NCBI RefSeq assembly: GCF_963678635.1
Contig: NW_026971356.1
Location: 1-64,000 of the forward strand
Length of the DNA stretch: 64,000 nt
Source: Symsagittifera roscoffensis
Lineage: Eukaryota; Xenacoelomorpha; Acoela; Convolutidae
Reading direction: 5' to 3'
Of this stretch, positions 33,050-44,942 are shown in pieces (positions within the stretch are counted from its first letter, which is position 1; every line of letters begins with the position of its first letter). The notes under the pieces are model-generated. The model searched no databases and was not told the origin of the DNA. It was given only the letters and a program-made list of their open reading frames with translations. A program made the translations under genes and the position numbers.

Positions 33050-34397
33050 GGGTTCGATGCTATATGATCATATGTTATCTGTCCAGACGCACGATTCAAC
33101 GACCAATGTAGCTTTGGTCATTTAAATAGGTCTTCAGCCAGTCGAGAGACGATTGTCAACGCACAACTTGAAGGGAGCTCTGTGTTTTTCAACGAAAGTG
33201 ATCACCGCGAGCATCTCCTTTGGTGCACCGTATTTCGTTTCAACGTCGCTCAGGACTTTGCTTCCGTAAGCTTTTGGTCTGAGAACAGTCCTCCCGTTCT
33301 ACTCCTGTTCCTGGTGAAGTATGCCTGATATCCCAACTACTGATGCATCTGTATCTAGTATAAACATTCTCTTTTCTGTCGGCATGCGGAGGACCGGAGC
33401 CTCGCACAGTTCGCGCATAATTTTCTCAAATGAGACATGAGCCTCGTCAGTCCAGCAGAATTTTTGACTTTTTTCGCGTCAACCTCTGCATGGGATATAT
33501 CTTGTCAGCATACCCCTTGATAAATTCTCGGTAGTAGTTAGCGAATCCGAGAAAGCTCATCAATTGCGGGTCGGTCTTCGATGCTGTCCATGTCAGAACC
33601 ACTTCAACGCTTCCGGGTCCGGTCTGAACCCGTGTTTATCTACAAGGCGGCCCAGATATTTGATTGAGTCTCTCAGGATTTCGCACTTTGAAGGTTTGCA
33701 CTTCAGAACAGCTTGTTTCATGCAACTGAAGAGCTCGTCTAGTCTCCTTTAATGATCCTCCAGCGTTGGTGTCTCGATGACCACGGCATCAACGTAACAC
33801 ATTATTAGATTGCCATAATTTTTACTTTCGTGAGTGCCTGAACCATCAATCGTTGGAAAGTAGCTGTCGCATTACATAGCCCAAACAGCATTTTTTTCCA
33901 CTGGTACAGCTCCAGTTCACACGCAAAGCCTGTTTTCTCTGGATATTGTTTTCTGAGGGGCACTTGCCAGAACGCAGAGCCCAAATCGAACGTCGCGAAG
34001 AATTTTGCATCCCCTAACTTGGATATGCTCTCATCGTTGCGGGGAATCGGGTATGTTTACTTTATCGTTACCGCATTCGGGTAGCGGAAATCACAACAAA
34101 ACCTAAGTTGCACCCCTTTCTTTTTCGCCAAGACAACGCCGCAAACTCGCGGGGACTCCGACGGTTCGATCATGTCGTATTCCATTAACATTTCAATCTT
34201 TTTTTGTGAATGCTTCAGACTTGTGTGGGGTCATCCTTCTAGCTCCCTTCCTATGAGGTACTGAACACTCTTCTATTTCTATCTCAGGTTTTACAAAATT
34301 TCAGCAGCCTAATTCAACCTTATGCGTCGATAAATTGTCTGCGTTCCGATTTAACTCCACTCTGAGCGAGTCTAATTCCTTATCTGTTAATTTGCCT
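33050..34397 (-). pseudogene. RT-RNase H, module 5, type A
   Basis: Fragmentary frames. The RT catalytic motif reads YVDA (33788-33800 region) in place of YVDD, so the second catalytic Asp is lost. The segment around KCEILRDSIKYLGRLVDKHG and the RNase H start (FILDTDASVVGISGILHQ) are present but in different frames. It shares type A features with modules 1 and 3, such as CFENIQRK-equivalent sequence between RT and RNase H that type B lacks. Confidence 0.75.
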
Positions 34398-34404
34398 TTA
34401 TCAC

Positions 34405-35490
34405 GTTTAGAGTCTGCTAACTATCTCCGGTGCATGGGCATCGTCCATCAACCTAAAGCTTAATATCTTTTTCAAGGGTGTTGCTTTTGCATAGACGGCT
34501 CCAGGTTGGTACGGACGACCGTAGCATACGGAAGTGCCCTGGTCGGACGTTTCGATACTGCTTTAAATCAAGCTCGTCTGCGGCATTATCAATTACTGTG
34601 CCCTCCTCGTCGGAGCTTTATCGGTCTCGGTCTGGTTCTTGATGCATTTCTCTTTCCAGCCCAAGCTGCTTCCATTCTACTAGCAAAGAATGAATCGCAA
34701 ACTCTGAGACGTCGGACTTGGATGTAGTTTCTGACCCAACCTCCTAAGGCTGATACAGCTGAGACTTCGAAATATCAGTTGAGCCGATGGATTCTGCATC
34801 ACCGTCTTCTGCTTTGTTCGTGATGTTTCTCGACTCCCCTGACAAAATTTTGTCCCTTGGTCGATCTGAAGTGTCACTCGTTACACTGGATCTTAATTCA
34901 ACGTTGACCTCTTGAGCTGTCTGAGTAGCGATCGATTGTAGACACTCCACATACGAAGTCCTCAGAAGGACATCTTTCGGAATCGAACTCACTAGCTGAT
35001 TCACTATCAATTTACAATCCAGTTCAACGTCCCGACTCCGAATTGCTATTGGTATCTTCTCCGTTTTTTCTGTGATTGTCAGCCTCTGCATGGTCCCCAT
35101 CCGTTCATGGTCATGCCGTTCAATCTCTCTGTCAAGCAGGTCACGGAGTTTCAACATGACATCCGGTGCCACCTTCACCGCCATGTACAGTAGTGCTATG
35201 CTGTTGATACCCAGCCTGGTCAGTTCTTGTTGCACCAGGTTTGATCGAACTAGCAAATCCAACGGAACCGGATCACCTTTCGCCAAGAATTTTATCTCAG
35301 CAGCCATCTCCTCGGAAAGTTCAGGGTATCCTGGTATGGGGTGCCCAGATTTGTCAAGCCACCTGGTGAGTGGCAGTTTGTCGTAGGCATCTTTGGCTAG
35401 GAATAAAAATCCATCCTTAATTTTGCTTGGTTGGCTTGCTTCTCTACCAGTCGCTCATAAATTTCTGTCTTATTGCTGAGGCTTTCGGCG
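34405..35490 (-). pseudogene. Pol linker, module 4
   Basis: The frame 35307-34744 (187 codons) begins at AAEIKFLAKGDPVPLDLL, runs through LVQQELTRLGINSIALL and VRSSVTSDTSDRPRDKILSG, and ends near the IGSTDISKSQL block. It matches the module 2 linker (39583-40446) closely but has lost most of the LSGES repeat segment. Function unknown. It is a family-specific spacer between RNase H and integrase. Confidence 0.7.
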
Positions 35491-35531
35491 TTCTGGTGTT
35501 TGTCACGGGTTCGATGCTATATGATCATATG

Positions 35532-36350
35532 TTATCTGTCCAGACGCACGATCCAACGACCAATGTAGCTTTGGTCCATTGAATAGGTCTTCAGCCAGTC
35601 GAGAGGACGATTGTCAACGCACAACTTGAAGGGATCACTCCCTAAGTAGGCTCTGTATTTTTCAACGAAAGTGATCACCGCAAACATCTCCGCCTCTGGT
35701 GCACTGTATTTCATTTCAGTACTTAGGACTCTGCTTCCGTAAGCTATTGGTCTGAGAACAGTCCTCCCGTTCCACTCCTGTTCCTGGTGGAGTATGCCTG
35801 ATATCGCAACTACTGATACATCTGTATCTAGTATAAACATTTCCTTTTCTGTCGGCATACCGAGGACCGGAGCCTCGTCAGTCCAGCTCTTTGAAGGTTT
35901 GCACTTCAGACCAGCTTGTTTCATGCAACTAAAGATCTCGTCTAGTCTCTTTATATGGTCCTCCAGCGTTGGTGTCGCAATGACCACGTCATCAACGTAA
36001 CACGTTATGATATTGCCATACTTTTTAGTTACACTCGTGAGTGCCTGAGCCATTAATCGTTGGAAAGTAAACATCCCATTAAATAGCCCAAACGGCATTC
36101 TTTTCCAGTGGTACAGCCCCAGTTCACATGCAAAGCCTGTTTTCACTCGATCTTGTTTTCTGAGGGGCACTTGCCAGAACGCAGAGCCCAAATCCAACGT
36201 CGTGAAGAATTTCGCATCGCCTAAATTGGATATTTCCCGTCGATGCGGGGAACTGGCTATGTGTCCTTTATCGTTACTGCAATTCAGGTAGCAGAAATCA
36301 TAACAAAACCTAAGTTGCTCCCCTTCCTTTTCGCCATGACCACGCTGCAA
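35532..36350 (-). pseudogene. RT-RNase H, module 4, type B, best-preserved copy
   Basis: An intact 272-codon frame. Order: LRFCYDF and GDAKFFTTLDLGSAFW (RT palm with the first catalytic Asp, LDLGSAF), KTGFACELGLYHWKRMPFGL, FQRLMAQAL, TCYVDDVVIATPT (second and third catalytic Asp, intact) and ending RT at GLKCKPSK. The next residues are SWTDEAPVLGMP, so the RT thumb/connection is deleted in frame and the chain passes straight to RNase H (FILDTDVSVVAISGILHQ, then EAEMFAVITFVEKY and CVDNRPLDW). The deletion is shared with module 2. A polymerase lacking the thumb is unlikely to work, but the frame has stayed open. The proper N-terminus lies upstream in a broken frame. Confidence 0.8.
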
Positions 36351-36619
36351 GCCCGCGGGGACTCCGACAGTTCGATCATGTCGTATTCTATTTACATTTC
36401 AATCATTTTTGTGCATGCTTCAGACTTGTGTTGGGTCATCCTCCTAGCTCTCTTCCTATGAGGTACTGAACCCTCTACTATTTCTATCTCGTTTTCTACA
36501 AAAGTGCAGCAGCCTAAATCAACCTTGTGCGTCGATAAAACGTCCGCGTTCCAACTTAACACCAATTTAACACCCTCTGAGTGATTCTAATTCCTTAACT
36601 GTTAATTTGCCTTTATCAC

Positions 36620-37870
36620 GTTTAATTGTCCGCTAATTACCTCCGGTGCATGGGCATCGTCCATCAACTTAAAGCACCATATCTTTTTCAAGGGTGTTGT
36701 CTCTTGGATAGACGGCTCCAGATTGGTACGGACGACCGTAGCATACAGAAGTGCCATGGTCGGACGTTTCGACACTGCTATTAAGTCAAGCTCGTCTGCG
36801 GCACTATCAATTACTGTGCCCTCCTCGTCGGAGCTATTTCGGTCTCCGTCTGGGTCTTGATGCATTTCTCTTTCCAGTCAACGCTGCTTCCATTCTACTA
36901 GCAAAGAAAGAATTGCGAATTCTGAGACGTCGGAATTGGATGTAGTTTCTGACCCATTATCCTAAGTCTGAGATAGCTGAGACTTCGAGTTATCAGTTGA
37001 GCCGATGGATTCTGCATTATCGTCTTCTGCTTTGTTCGTGATATTTCTCGACTCCCCTGACAAAATTCTGTCCCTTGGTCGCTCTGAAGTCGACTTCCTG
37101 ACAAAATTATGTCCCTTGTTCGCTTCGACATTGTCTCCCCGGACAAGTCATCCTGTCCGGGCCCGAAGGTGCATGACTCCCCGGAAAATGTTTCGTCTCC
37201 GGATGAACAGTCCGAGCTCGGCTCGTACTCCTCCTTCGTGTCCGTGAACTGAACCCTTCTCGTTACACTGGATCTTACTTCAACGTTGACCTCTTGAGCT
37301 GTCTGAGTAGCGATCGATTGTCGACACTCCACATACGAAGTCCTCAGAAGGACATCTTTCGGAATCTAACTCACTAACTGATTAACTATCGATTTACAAT
37401 CCAGTTCAACGTCCCGACTCCGAATCGCTGGTCTCTTCCCCGAATTCTGTGATTGTCAGCCCCTGCATGGTCTCCATCCGTTCATGGTCATGCCGTTCAA
37501 CCTCTCTGTCAAGCAGGTCACGGAGTTTCAATATGACATCCGGTGCCACATTCACCGCCATGTTCAGTAGTGCTATGCTGTTGATACCCAGCCTGGTCAG
37601 TTCTTGTTGCACCAGGTTTGATCGAGCTAGCAAGCCCAACGAAACCGGATCACCTTTCGCCAAGAATTTTATCTCAGCAGCCGTCTCCACGGAAAGTTCA
37701 GGGTGTCCTCGTATGGGGTGCCCAGATTTGTCAAGCCACCTGGTGAGTGGCAGTTTGTCGTAGGTATCTTTGTCTAGGAATAAAAATCCATTCCTTTTTT
37801 CTGCTTGGTTGGCTTGCTTCTCTTCCAGTCGCTCATAAATTTCTGTCTTTTTGCTGAGGCTTTCGGCATT
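36620..37870 (-). pseudogene. Pol linker, module 3
   Basis: Frames 37690-37406 (SLGLLARSNLVQQELTRLG), 37332-36898 (SSGDETFSGESCTFGPGQ, LSGETMSKRTRDIILSG) and 36865-36602 (RNSSDEEGTVIDSAADELDL, then APEVISGQLNVIK at the module junction). LSGES/LSGET-type repeats are present. It closely resembles the module 1 linker, including the EFGEET variation near residue 85 of the first frame. Confidence 0.7.
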
Positions 37871-37889
37871 CTGGTGTTTGTCACAGGTT

Positions 37890-39235
37890 CGATGCTATAT
37901 GATCATATGTTATCTGTCCAGACGCACGATCCAACGACCAATGTAGCTTTGGTCATTTGAAAAGGTCTTCAGCCAGTCGAGAGGACGATTGTCAACGCAC
38001 AACTTGAAGGGAGCTCTGTGTTTTTCAACGAAAGTGATCACCGCGAACATCTCCTTTGGTGCACCGTATTTCGTTTCAATGTCGCTCAGGACTTCGCTTA
38101 CGTAAGCTTTTGGTCTGAGAACAGTCCTCCCGTTCTACTACTGTTCCTGGTGAAGTATGCCTGATATCGCAACTACTGATGCATCTGTATCTAGTATAAA
38201 CATTTCCTTTTCTGTCGGCATGCCGCGGATCGGAGCCTCGCACAGTTTGCGCTTTATATTCTCAAAGGAGATCTGAGCCTCGTCAGTCCAACAGAATTTT
38301 TGACTTTATTTTGCATCAACCTCTGCATGGAATATATCTTGTCAGCAAACCCCTTGATAAATTCTCGGCAGTAGTTGGCGAATCAGAGAAAGCTAATCAA
38401 TTGCGTGTCGGTCTCTGGTTGTTTCCATGTCAGAACCGCTTCAACGCTTCGGGGTCCTTTCTGACCCCATGTTTATCTACAAGGCGGCCCAGATACTTAA
38501 TTGAGTCTCTCAGGATTTTGCACTTTGAAGGTTTGCACTTCAGACCAGCTTGTTTCATGCAACTAAAGACCTCGTCTAGTCTGCTTATATGGCCCTCCAT
38601 TGTTGGTGTCGCGATGACCACGTCATCAACGTAACACAATATGAGATTGCCATACGCTTTACTTTCGTGAGTGCCTGAACCATTAATCGTTTGAAAGTAG
38701 CTGTCGCATTACATAGCCCAAACAGCATTTTTTTTCCACTGGTACAGATCCAGTTCACACGCAAAGCCTGTTTTCTCTGGATATTGTTTTCTGAGAGGCA
38801 CTTGCCAGAACGCAGAGCCCAAATCGAACGTCGCGAAGAATTTTGCATCCCCTAAATTGGATATGCTCTCATCGATGCGGGGAATCGGGAATGTTTACTT
38901 TATCGTTACCGCATTCGGGTAGCGGAAATCACAACAAAAACCTAAGTTGCGCCCCTTTCTTTTTCGCCAAGACAACACCGCAAACCCACAGGGACTTCGA
39001 CGGTTCGATCATGTCGTATTCCATTAACATTTCAATCTTTTTTGTGCATGCTTCAGACTTGTGTGGGGTCATCCTTCTAGCTCCCTTCCTATGAGGTACT
39101 GAACACTCTTCTATTTCTATCTCGTGTTCTACAAAATTTCAGCAGCCTAAATCAACCTTGTGCGTCGATAAAACGTCTGCGTTCCGATTTAACACCACTC
39201 TGAGCGAGTCTAATTCCTTATCTGTTAATTTACCT
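37890..39235 (-). pseudogene. RT-RNase H, module 3, type A
   Basis: Frame 38639-38430 carries CYVDDVVIATPTMEGHISRL with all catalytic residues, then GLKCKPSKCKILRDSIKYLG. Frame 38848-38585 carries part of the palm in a shifted reading. RNase H sequence lies in broken frames down to about 37910. It is nearly identical to module 1 by eye, and more alike to it than to the neighbouring type B modules. Confidence 0.75.
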
Positions 39236-39518
39236 TTATCACGTTTAGAGTCTGCTAACTATCTCCGGTGCATGGGCATCGTCCATCAACCTAAAGCTTA
39301 ATATCTTTTTCAAGGGTGTTGCCTCTTGCATAGACGGCTCCAGGTTGGTACGGACGACCTTAGCATACGGAAGTGCCCTGGTCGGACGTTTCGACACTGC
39401 TTTAAATCAAGCTCGTCTGCGGAATTATCAATTACTGTGCCCTCCTCGTCGGAGCTTTATCGGTCTCGGTCTGGTTCTTGATGCATTTCTCTTTCCAGCC
39501 CAAGCTGCTTCCATTCTA

Positions 39519-40490
39519 CTAGCAAAGAATGAATCGCAAACTCTGAGACGTCGGAATTGGATGTAGTTTCTGACCCAACATCCTAAGCCTGAGACAGCTG
39601 AGACTTCGAAATATCAGTTGAGCCGATGGATTCTGCATCATCGTCTTCTGCTTTGTTCGTGATGTTTCTCGACTCCCCTGACAAAATTTTGTCCCTTGGT
39701 CGATCTGAAGTCGACTCCCCGGACAAAATTCTGTCCCTTGGTCGCTTCGGCATTGTCTCCCCGGACAAGTCATCCTGTCCGGGACCAAAGATGCATGACT
39801 CCCCGGACAATGTTTCGTCTCCGGATGAACAGTCCCAGGTCGGCTCGTACTCATTCTTCGTGTTCGTGAACTGAACTCTTCTCGTTACACTGGATCCTAA
39901 TTCAACGTTGACCTCTTGAGCTGTCTGAGTAGCGATCGATTGTAGACACTCCACATACGAAGTCCTCAGAAGGACATCTTTCGGAATCGAACTCACTAGC
40001 TGATTCACTATCGATTTACAATCTAGTTCAACATCCCGACTCCAAATCGCTATTGGTATCTTCTCCGTTTTTTCTGTGATTGTCAGCCTCTGCATGGTCT
40101 CCATCCGTTCATGGTCATGCCGTTCAATCTCTCTGTCAAGCAGGTCGCGGAGTTTCAACATGACATCCGGTGCCACATTCACCGCCATGTTCAGTAGTGC
40201 TATGCTGTTGATACCCAGCCTGGTCAGTTCTTGTTGCACCAGGTTTGATCGAACTAGCAAATCCAACGGAACCGGATCACCTTTCGCCAAAAATTTTATC
40301 TCAGCAGCCATCTCCACGGAAAGTTCAGGGTATCCTGGTATGGGGTGCCCAGATTTGTCAAGCCACCTGGTGAGTGGCAGTTTGTCGTAGGTATCTTTGT
40401 CTAGGATCAAAAATCCATCCTTAATTTCTGCTTGGTTGGCTTGCATCTCTTCCTGTCGCTCATAAATTTCGGTCTTTTTGCTGGGGCTTT
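39519..40490 (-). CDS. Pol linker, module 2, long open frame
   Basis: The frame 40446-39583 (287 codons) is the longest clean coding stretch of the element. It starts after RNase H (MQANQAEIKDGFLILDKDTY), passes WLDKSGHPIPGYPELSVE, a predicted helical LVQQELTRLGINSIALLNM segment and DREIERHDHERMETM, then KSIVNQLVSSIPKDVL. It ends in an acidic Ser-rich part with four LSGES/LSGET motifs 8-18 residues apart and RPRDRILSGE/RPRDKILSGE repeats. No enzyme motif is present. It probably acts as a spacer domain of the polyprotein. A shorter frame (39854-39519) is a shadow of the same DNA. Confidence 0.6.
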
Positions 40491-40509
40491 CGGCATTCTG
40501 GTGTTTGTC

Positions 40510-41615
40510 ACGGGTTCGATGCTATATGATCATATGTTATCTGTCCAGACGCACGATCCAACGACCAATGTAGCTTTGGTCCATTGAATAGGTCTTCAGC
40601 CAGTCGGGAGGACGATTGTCAACTCACAACTTGAAGGGAGCACTCCCTAAGTAGGCTCTGTATTTTTCAACGAAAATGATCACCGCAAACATCTCCGCCT
40701 TTGGTGCACTGAATTTCATTTCAGTACTTAGGACTCTGCTTCCGTAAGCGATTGGTCTGAGAACAGTCCTCCCGTTCCACTCCCGTTCCTGGTGGAGTAT
40801 GCCTGATATCGCAACTACTGATGCATCTGTATCTAGTATAAACATTTCCTTTTCTGTCGGCATGCCGAGGACCGGAGCCTCGTCAGTCCAGCTCTTTGAA
40901 GGTTTGCACTTCAGACCAGCTTGTTTCATGCAACTAAAGATCTCGTCTAGTCTCTTTATATGGTCCTCCAGCGTTGGTGTCGCCATGACCACGTAATCAA
41001 CGTAACACTTAATGAGATTGCCATACTCTCTACTTTCGTGAGTGCCTGAACCATTAATCGTTGGAAAGTAAACATCGCATTAAATAGCCCAAACGGCATT
41101 CTTTTCCAGTGGTACAGCCCCAGTTCACATGCAAAGCCTGTTTTCACTCAATCTTGTTTTCTGAGGGGCACTTGCCAGAACGCAGAGCCCAAATCCAACG
41201 TCGTGAAGAATTTCGCATCCCCTAAATTGGATAGCTCTCATCGATGCGGGGAACTGGCTATGTGTCCTTTATCGTTACTGCAATTCAGGTAGCAGAAATC
41301 ACAACAAAACCTAAGTTGCTCCCCTTCTTTTCGCCATGACCACGCCGCAAGCCCGCGGGGACTCCGACGGTTCGATCATGTCGTATTCCATTTACATTTC
41401 AATCATTTTTGTGCATGCATCAGACTTGTGTTGGGTCATCCTCCTAGCTCTCTTCCTATGAGGTACTGAACCCTCTACTATTTCTATCTCGTTTTCTACA
41501 AAATTGCAGCAGCCTAAATCAACCTTGTGCGTCGATAAAACGTCCGCGTTTCAACTTAACACCAATTTAACACCCTCTGAGCGATTCTAATTCCTTAACT
41601 GTTAATTTGCCTTTA
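40510..41615 (-). pseudogene. RT-RNase H, module 2, type B
   Basis: Frame 41147-40956 holds KTGFACELGLYHWKRMPFGL. Frame 40992-40624 begins within the active-site block and shows the same in-frame loss of the thumb/connection as module 4 (GLKCKPSKSWTDEAPVLGMP), then RNase H residues. The RT motif in the DNA reads Y-V-D-Y (GAT TAC at 40995-41000), so the last catalytic Asp is replaced by Tyr. Confidence 0.75.
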
Positions 41616-42860
41616 TCACGTTTTATTGTCCGCTAATTACCTCCGGTGCATGGACATCGTCCATCAACTTAAAGCACGATATCTTTTTCAAGGGTTTTGT
41701 CTCTTGCATAGACGACTCCAGATTGGTACGGACGACCGTAGCATACAGAAGTGACATGGTCGGACGTTTCGACACTGCTATTAAGTCAAGCTCGTCTGCG
41801 GCGCTATCAATTACTGTGCCCTCCTCGTCGGAGCTATATCGGTCTCGGTCTGGGTCTTGATGCATTTCTCCTTCCAGCCCACGCTGCTTCCATTCTACTA
41901 GCAAAGAAAGAATCGCGAATTCTGAGACGTCGGAATTGGATGTAGTTTCTGACCCATTATCCTAAGGCTGAGACAGCTGAGACTTCGAGTTACCAGTTGA
42001 GCCGATGGATTCTGCATTATCGTCTTCTGCTTTGTTCGTGATGTTTCTCGACTCCCCTGGCAAAATTCTGTCCCTTGGTCGCTCTGAAGTCGACTCCCCG
42101 GACAAAATTATGTCCCTTGTTCGCTTCGACATTGTCTCCCCGGACAATTCATCCTGTCCGGGCCCGAAGGTGCATGACTCCCCGGACAATGTTTCGTCTC
42201 CGGATGAAGAGTCCGAGCTCGGCTCGTACTCCTCCTTCGTGTCCGTGATTTGAACCCTTCTCGTTACACTGGATCTTAATTCAACGTTGACCTCTTGAGC
42301 TGTCTGAGTAGCAATCGATTGTCGACACTCCACGTACGAAGTCCTCAGAAGGACATCTTTCGGAATCTAACTCACTAACTGATTAACTATCGATTTACAA
42401 TCCAGTTCAATGTCCCGACTCCGAATCGCTACTGGTCTCTTCCCCGAATTCTGTGATTGTCAGCCCCTGCATGGTCTCCATCCATTCATGGTCATGACGT
42501 TCAACCTCTCTGTCAAGCAGGTCACGGAGTTTCAACATGACATCCGGTGCCACATTCACCGTCTTGTTCAGTAGTGCTATGATGTTGATACCCAGCCTGG
42601 TCAGTTCTTGTTGCACCAGGTTTGATCGAGCTAGCAAATCCAACGAAACCGGATCACCTTTCTTTATCTCAGCAGCCGTCTCCACGGAAAGTTGAGGGTG
42701 TCCTCGTATGGGGTGCCCAGATTTGTCAAGCCACATGGTGAGTGGCAGTTTGTAGTAGGTATCTCTGTCTAGGAATAAAAATCCATCCTTAATTTCTGCT
42801 TGGTTGGCTTGCTTCTCTTCCAGTCGCTCATAAATTTCTGTCTTTTTGCTGAGGCCTTCG
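41616..42860 (-). pseudogene. Pol linker, module 1
   Basis: Frames 42736-42407 (WLDKSGHPIRGHPQLSVE and the LVQQELTRLGINIIALLNK helix), 42333-41962 (SSGDETLSGESCTFGPGQ, LSGETMSKRTRDIILSG, RPRDRILPG) and 41904-41623 (RDRYSSDEEGTVIDSAADEL, then APEVISGQ at the module junction). The order is as in the other linkers. It joins directly to the pre-RT sequence of module 2 at TGATAAAG. Confidence 0.7.
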
Positions 42861-42879
42861 GCATTCTGGTGTTTGTCAC

Positions 42880-44430
42880 GGGTTCGATGCTATATGGTCA
42901 TATGTTATCTGTCCAGACGCACGATCCAACGACCAATGTAGCTTTGGTCATTTGAATAGGTCTTCAGCCAGTCGAGAGGACGATTGTCAACGCACAACTT
43001 GAAGGGAGCTCTGTGTTTTTCAACGAAAGTGATCACCGCGAACATCTCCTTTGGTGCACCGTATTTCGTTTCAATGTCGCTCAGGACTCTGCTTCCGTAA
43101 GCTATTGGTCTGAGAACAGTCCTCCCGTTCTACTACTGTTCCTGGTGAAGTATGCCTGATATCGCAACTACTGATGCATCTGTATCTAGTATAAACATTT
43201 CCTTTTCTGTCGGCATGCCGCGGATCGGAGCCTCGCACAGTTTGCGCTTTATATTCTCAAAGGAGATCTGAGCCTCGTCAGTCCAGCAGAATTTTTGACT
43301 TTATTTTGCATCAACCTCTGCATGGAATATATCTTGTCAGCAAACCCCTTGATAAATTCTCGGCAGTAGTTGGCGAATCAGAGAAAGCTAATCAATTGCG
43401 TGTCGGTCTTTGGTTGTTTCCATGTCAGAACCGCTTCAACACTTCGGGGTCCTTTCTGACCCCATGTTTATCTACAAGGCGGCCCAGATACTTAATTGAG
43501 TCTCTCAGGATTTTGCACTTTGAAGGTTTGCACTTCAGACCAGCTTGTTTCATGCAACTAAAGACCTCGTCTAGTCTGCTTATATGGTCCTCCATTGTTG
43601 GTGTCGCGATGACCACGTCATCAACGTAACACAATATGAGATTGCCATACGCTTTACTTTCGTGATTGCCTGAACCATTAATCGTTGGAAAGTAGCTGTC
43701 GCATTACATAGCCCAAACAGCATTTTTTTTCCACTGGTACAGATCCAGTTCACACGCAAAGCCTGTTTTCTCTGGATATTGTTTTCTGAGGGGCACTTGC
43801 CAGAACGCAGAGCCCAAATCGAACGTCGCGAAGAATTTTGCATCCCCTAAATTGGATATGCTCTCATCGATATGGGGGAATCGGGTATGTTTACTTTATT
43901 GTTACCGCATTCGGGTAGCGGAAATCACAACAAAACCTAAGTTGCGCCCCTTTCTTTTTCGCCAAGACAACGCCGCAAACCCACGGGGACTTCGACGGTT
44001 CGATCATGTCGTATTCCTTTAACATTTCGGTCTCTTTTGTGCATGCTTCAGACTTGCGTGGGGTCATCCTCCTAGCTCTCTTCCTATGAGGTACTGAACC
44101 CTCTTCTACTTCTATCTCGTGTTCTACAAATTTGCAGCACCTAAATCAACCTTGTGCGTCAAAAAAACGTCTGCCTGCGTTCCGATTTAACAACGCTCTG
44201 AGCGAGTCAAAGTCCTTATCTGTTGATTTGCTTTTCAAGCGATCTATCTCAAGTAGGACTGGTTTGTTCGATGCTACTTCTCTTTCTGTTGGCTTCTCAG
44301 GAAAATTTCAGTTACTAGACAGCCCATCATCTGTCTCTGATTTCATTGCGAACAACTTTGTAGATGGTACCAATTCATTTATCCTCTTTAATATGCATTC
44401 TTGCATAGCATGTAAAGGGCATTAAATCAC
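42880..44430 (-). pseudogene. RT-RNase H, module 1, type A, native position after protease
   Basis: This copy directly follows the protease region, so it is the original RT locus. Frame 43634-43425 carries CYVDDVVIATPTMEDHISRL with intact catalytic Asps, GLKCKPSKC and DSIKYLGRLVDKHG. Frame 43843-43580 covers the palm upstream in a shifted frame caused by a run of eight T. RNase H follows in broken frames (ILDTDASVV-type start near 43180). The 5' edge, at about 44230, lacks the linker-derived TGATAAAG join that precedes modules 2 to 5. Confidence 0.75.
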
Positions 44431-44525
44431 TTCATTTTTCTTGAAATTCTGCACACTCCGATACTCTCTGCTCAGAGGCAATGTGTAGCCAAGTTTCTTG
44501 CTTCTTTGTATTGTCACCTTTGTTG

Positions 44526-44867
44526 TCACCCTTGCTGCGTGTGAGTGAGTGAGAAGCTTTTTCCTAAAATAGCTGAGCTTTTACTGTTTGGATTGGGAAC
44601 CAGACACACCTGTCTGTAGTTGCTCAGGCCGTTCAGTTTCCTCATCCTAAATGTCGCTATAACAGCCTGATGTGGTTTTAACCTAACCTTCCAATCTAGG
44701 AAAATTGGCACTTTTGCTTGGTTAATCACGATTTTATTAATTGGTTTCTTTTCACACTTCCTCTCAGCGTCCTTGATTTTTATCAAGCCGTCGTTGAGGT
44801 CAATCGTGGCATCAAAATTGCGCACAAAATCGCGTACTAGGATGAACTGGTCGAACTGGTCGAACAA
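44526..44867 (-). pseudogene. Protease-RT connecting region
   Basis: A 113-codon frame with LVRDFVRNFDATIDLNDGLI, then KVPIFLDWKVRLKPHQAV and QVCLVPNPNSKSSAIL. The 'G-R-D-F ... DA-I-D' type block after protease is usual in Ty3/gypsy polyproteins before RT. It is in a different frame from the protease above and the RT below. Confidence 0.6.
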
Positions 44868-44942
44868 GATTCTCGACGATCAGAAAACTCATCCAGAGAC
44901 GTCTCCCTCCTAGCTGCAACAAGATGATAGGGGTCCTTCCGG

